Assembly: GCA_020048055.1 (NCBI GenBank)
Contig: JAIFNA010000007.1
Coordinates: 83,350 to 147,349 of the forward strand
DNA: 64,000 bases
Origin: Arcobacter sp.
GTDB lineage: Bacteria; Campylobacterota; Campylobacteria; Campylobacterales; Arcobacteraceae
Direction: 5' to 3'
In this document: positions 62,299 to 64,000 of the stretch, piece by piece
Position numbering within the stretch: position 1 is the first letter of the stretch
Layout: each line of letters begins with the position of its first letter
The notes under the pieces: model-generated
Databases searched by the model: none
What the model was told of the DNA's origin: nothing
What the model saw: the letters and a program-made list of their open reading frames with translations, nothing else
Position numbers and translations under genes: made by a program

Positions 62299-63561
62299 AT
62301 AGCAAGAATTATTAAACCACTAACAGCAAAGGAAGTTGAAGCAGCAAAGCCACAAGAGAAAGAATATTATCTTTTTGATGGGGATAATTTACGATTAAAA
62401 GTGACTCCCTTGAATTCAAAATTTTGGATTTATTTTTTTGAATGGGAAGGTAAAAGAAAAAAAATAACAATTGGAAATTTTAAAAAATCATCTACAACTA
62501 AAGAGGTTGGATATACCCTTGAGGAAGCACGAAAGGCAAAAGAAAAATTCAAATTAATGCTTCAAAATGGAGTATGTCCACAGAATGAGAAAAAAGCTTT
62601 AAAGACTAAACAAATTCAAGAGGTAGAAAAATCATTAATTGCAAATGAAAAAATTTTGTCAAATATTATTAATGATTATTTTCAATTTATTACAAGCATT
62701 ACAGAAAGACACAAAGAAAAACAAAGAAGCCAAATGAATAGGATGATTATTCCATTTTTAGGCAACAAATCAATAGATGATATTACAGCTCAAAATCTTT
62801 TAGAATGTATTCTAAAAATTAAATCGGATGGACAAAAGCATAGAGTTCTAACTCTTTGTGGGCAAATTTGGAAATGGGCTAAAAGTAATTATAGAACGCA
62901 AACTAATATCACATTAGATATTGATAGAAAAAATACTTTGCCACCAGAACCAAAAGCAGAAAATTTTAAAACAATCACAGAAAAAGATAAAATAAAGATA
63001 CTTTTAAAAATGATTGAACAATATGATGGAGATATATCTACAAAAACAGCTCTTAGACTTGCTCCTTATGTTGCACTAAGGCCTTTTAATATTAGGTTTG
63101 CAGAATGGACGGAATTTAATTTTGAAGATAAACTTTGGATTATTCCAGCCTCTAAAATGAAAATGAAAAAAGAGCATATTGTGCCGTTAACAGATTCTAT
63201 GATAAATATTATTAATGATATAAAACCTTTTTCTTTTCAAAAATCAATTTATCTTTTTCCAAGTCCTATAAGTAATTTAAAAACACTTAGTGAAAATACT
63301 CTTAATTATGGACTAAAACGATTAGGGTATGGTGATGAAATAGTAGCCCACGGTTTTAGAGCAATGTTTAGTACTATTACAAATGAATTTATTGACGACG
63401 ATGATGCTCACGGTGTAAGTCGTGATATTATTGAATTTCAATTAGCTCATAAAATTGACAATAAAGTTGGTGCTGCATACAACAGAGCTTTATATCTGAA
63501 ACAACGAACTAGACTTATGCAGTGGTGGAGTGATTATCTGGATGATTTAAAAAAAATATAA
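62299..63561 (+). CDS. Tyrosine site-specific integrase
   Basis: 420 residues if started at ATA 62299, which gives the usual opening of tRNA-targeting integrases (ARIIKPLTAKEVEAAKPQEKEYYLFDGDNLRLKV); the first standard codon is GTG at 62401. An N-terminal DUF4102-like arm-binding domain, a SAM-like core-binding domain (~125-210) and the catalytic domain (~225-420) follow. Catalytic residues are Arg in VALRPFNIR, Lys in KMKMKKEH, His-x-x-Arg in HGFRA, His in QLAHK and Tyr in AAYNRAL, all present. It lies 175 nt after tRNA-Cys and so marks the left end of an integrative element. Confidence 0.85.
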   Translation: MARIIKPLTAKEVEAAKPQEKEYYLFDGDNLRLKVTPLNSKFWIYFFEWEGKRKKITIGNFKKSSTTKEVGYTLEEARKAKEKFKLMLQNGVCPQNEKKALKTKQIQEVEKSLIANEKILSNIINDYFQFITSITERHKEKQRSQMNRMIIPFLGNKSIDDITAQNLLECILKIKSDGQKHRVLTLCGQIWKWAKSNYRTQTNITLDIDRKNTLPPEPKAENFKTITEKDKIKILLKMIEQYDGDISTKTALRLAPYVALRPFNIRFAEWTEFNFEDKLWIIPASKMKMKKEHIVPLTDSMINIINDIKPFSFQKSIYLFPSPISNLKTLSENTLNYGLKRLGYGDEIVAHGFRAMFSTITNEFIDDDDAHGVSRDIIEFQLAHKIDNKVGAAYNRALYLKQRTRLMQWWSDYLDDLKKI

Positions 63562-63869
63562 AAGCATTCTCTCGTACTTATTGGAGGCATTTTTGCAAAA
63601 TGCAGTAATAATCTTTTCAAGAATCTTTTTTATGCAGTATTTCTTAACACTTCCTCAACATAGTTTAATCGCTTCATTTTTGTTTTTATAATACGTCTAT
63701 ATCAATCTCTTTCTTACACTCTTACTTTGACTCAAGGCGGTAATCTTATCAAGTACCGTGAGCATAAAGCCGTTTCACTTTTTATCCCTCCCTATTTTTG
63801 AATAAATTAAAAAATCACTTGACAATTTTCCCTATTACCTTGTGTCTAAAGCTCGTTACAGGCAAGAGA
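63562..63869. other. Intergenic region inside the integrated element
   Basis: 308 nt between the integrase and the last partial frame. It holds the hairpin above and, near 63819-63824, a perfect -35 box TTGACA facing right without an obvious -10. No reading frame of note was seen. Confidence 0.5.
63587..63603 (+). terminator. Hairpin after integrase
   Basis: GCATTTT-TGC-AAAATGC is a 7-bp stem with a 3-nt loop 26 nt after the integrase stop. No clear T-run follows; possible terminator. Confidence 0.35.
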
Positions 63870-64000
63870 GTGATACAGACGAAAAAACAAAAAAATCAAA
63901 CGAAGCCACAAAACTTTGAGGAAGTTAAAATCCCTTTAAAAAAGAGAAATCAGGCGAAAGCTCCTCAAACAAAAAAACAAAATTTATTTAAAGGTAGGAC
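63870..64000 (+). CDS. 5' end of an unidentified element gene
   Basis: A GTG frame is open to the window edge: 43 codons, very rich in Lys and Gln (IQTKKQKNQTKPQNFEEVKIPLKK...). AAGAGAG lies just before the GTG and is a weak ribosome site. The basic, disordered N-terminus would fit a mobilisation or nucleic-acid-binding protein of the integrated element, but no family can be assigned. Confidence 0.35.
   Translation, partial: MIQTKKQKNQTKPQNFEEVKIPLKKRNQAKAPQTKKQNLFKGR

Overview
The window is AT-rich DNA from a bacterium of the Campylobacterota (Epsilonproteobacteria). The evidence is the low GC, the sensor kinase with the H-Q-W-R-Q-P-L type phosphoacceptor motif, the STAS-MlaE/MlaF/MlaD set and the general protein flavour. 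An Arcobacteraceae- or Sulfurimonas-like diazotroph fits best, but I cannot fix the genus from sequence reading alone.

Positions 1-24000 are a molybdenum-nitrogenase island. Plus-strand genes are a 2Fe-2S ferredoxin, rpoN, nifE, an 8Fe ferredoxin, nifB, nifH, an unknown small gene, nifD, nifK, an aldo/keto reductase, a NadB-like flavoprotein, nifT, nifA and a redoxin-like gene. Two minus-strand operons carry the supporting genes. One (about 9.9 to 6.8 kb) has a NifX-family protein, a Sel1-NifU fusion, nifX, a flavodiiron protein and nifQ. The other (about 6.7 to 2.1 kb) has nifV, a GNAT-like protein, a DUF683-like protein, a BFD-like protein, a leucine-rich repeat protein, an unknown protein and a cysteine-poor redoxin. 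Sigma-54 -24/-12 elements (GG-N10-GC) lie before nifE, nifH and nifV, and RpoN and NifA are both encoded here. NifN is not visible and may lie to the left.

Positions 24000-58000 are ordinary chromosome with accessory patches: a DUF262 protein, a MnmC-like oxidase, a periplasmic rhodanese, a PAS histidine kinase, an Mla-type lipid transport operon, yaeQ, a CsgG-like lipoprotein with a transglutaminase-like protein, selO, lipocalin, glutathione peroxidase, a radical-SAM/DUF4130 pair, rseP, ligA, prs, argB and carbonic anhydrase. After these come a secreted-protein operon with a homopolymer frameshift, a deaminase operon with two membrane proteins, a pair of DUF1566 proteins and a MazEF-like toxin-antitoxin pair. 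Positions 58400-62100 hold valS, a CvfB-like gene and tRNA-Cys. A tyrosine integrase just after the tRNA marks the left end of an integrated element that runs off the window.

Four signals stand out. (1) The last 147 bases of the two neighbouring DUF1566 genes differ at 23 positions. Of these, 21 are at codon positions 1 or 2, and the 3' end is invariant. This is the mark of adenine-directed hypermutation by a diversity-generating retroelement whose reverse transcriptase and template are not in the window. (2) A three-hairpin leader (P1, then TTTAGGATTTG, then P2, then a GTCCC/GGGAC hairpin just before the Shine-Dalgarno) occurs seven times, before six nif-associated genes and before prs, with compensatory stem changes. 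(3) A second structured element of 60 bases (CTAAGGCTTCACGGTGGG at one end, CGTTGCAGAATCG at the other) occurs twice, with unrelated but self-complementary inner and outer arms. (4) Several nif proteins are unusual: a GAFTDA NifA, a NifQ with a shifted cysteine set, a Sel1-NifU fusion, and two Tpx-like proteins without peroxidatic cysteines.
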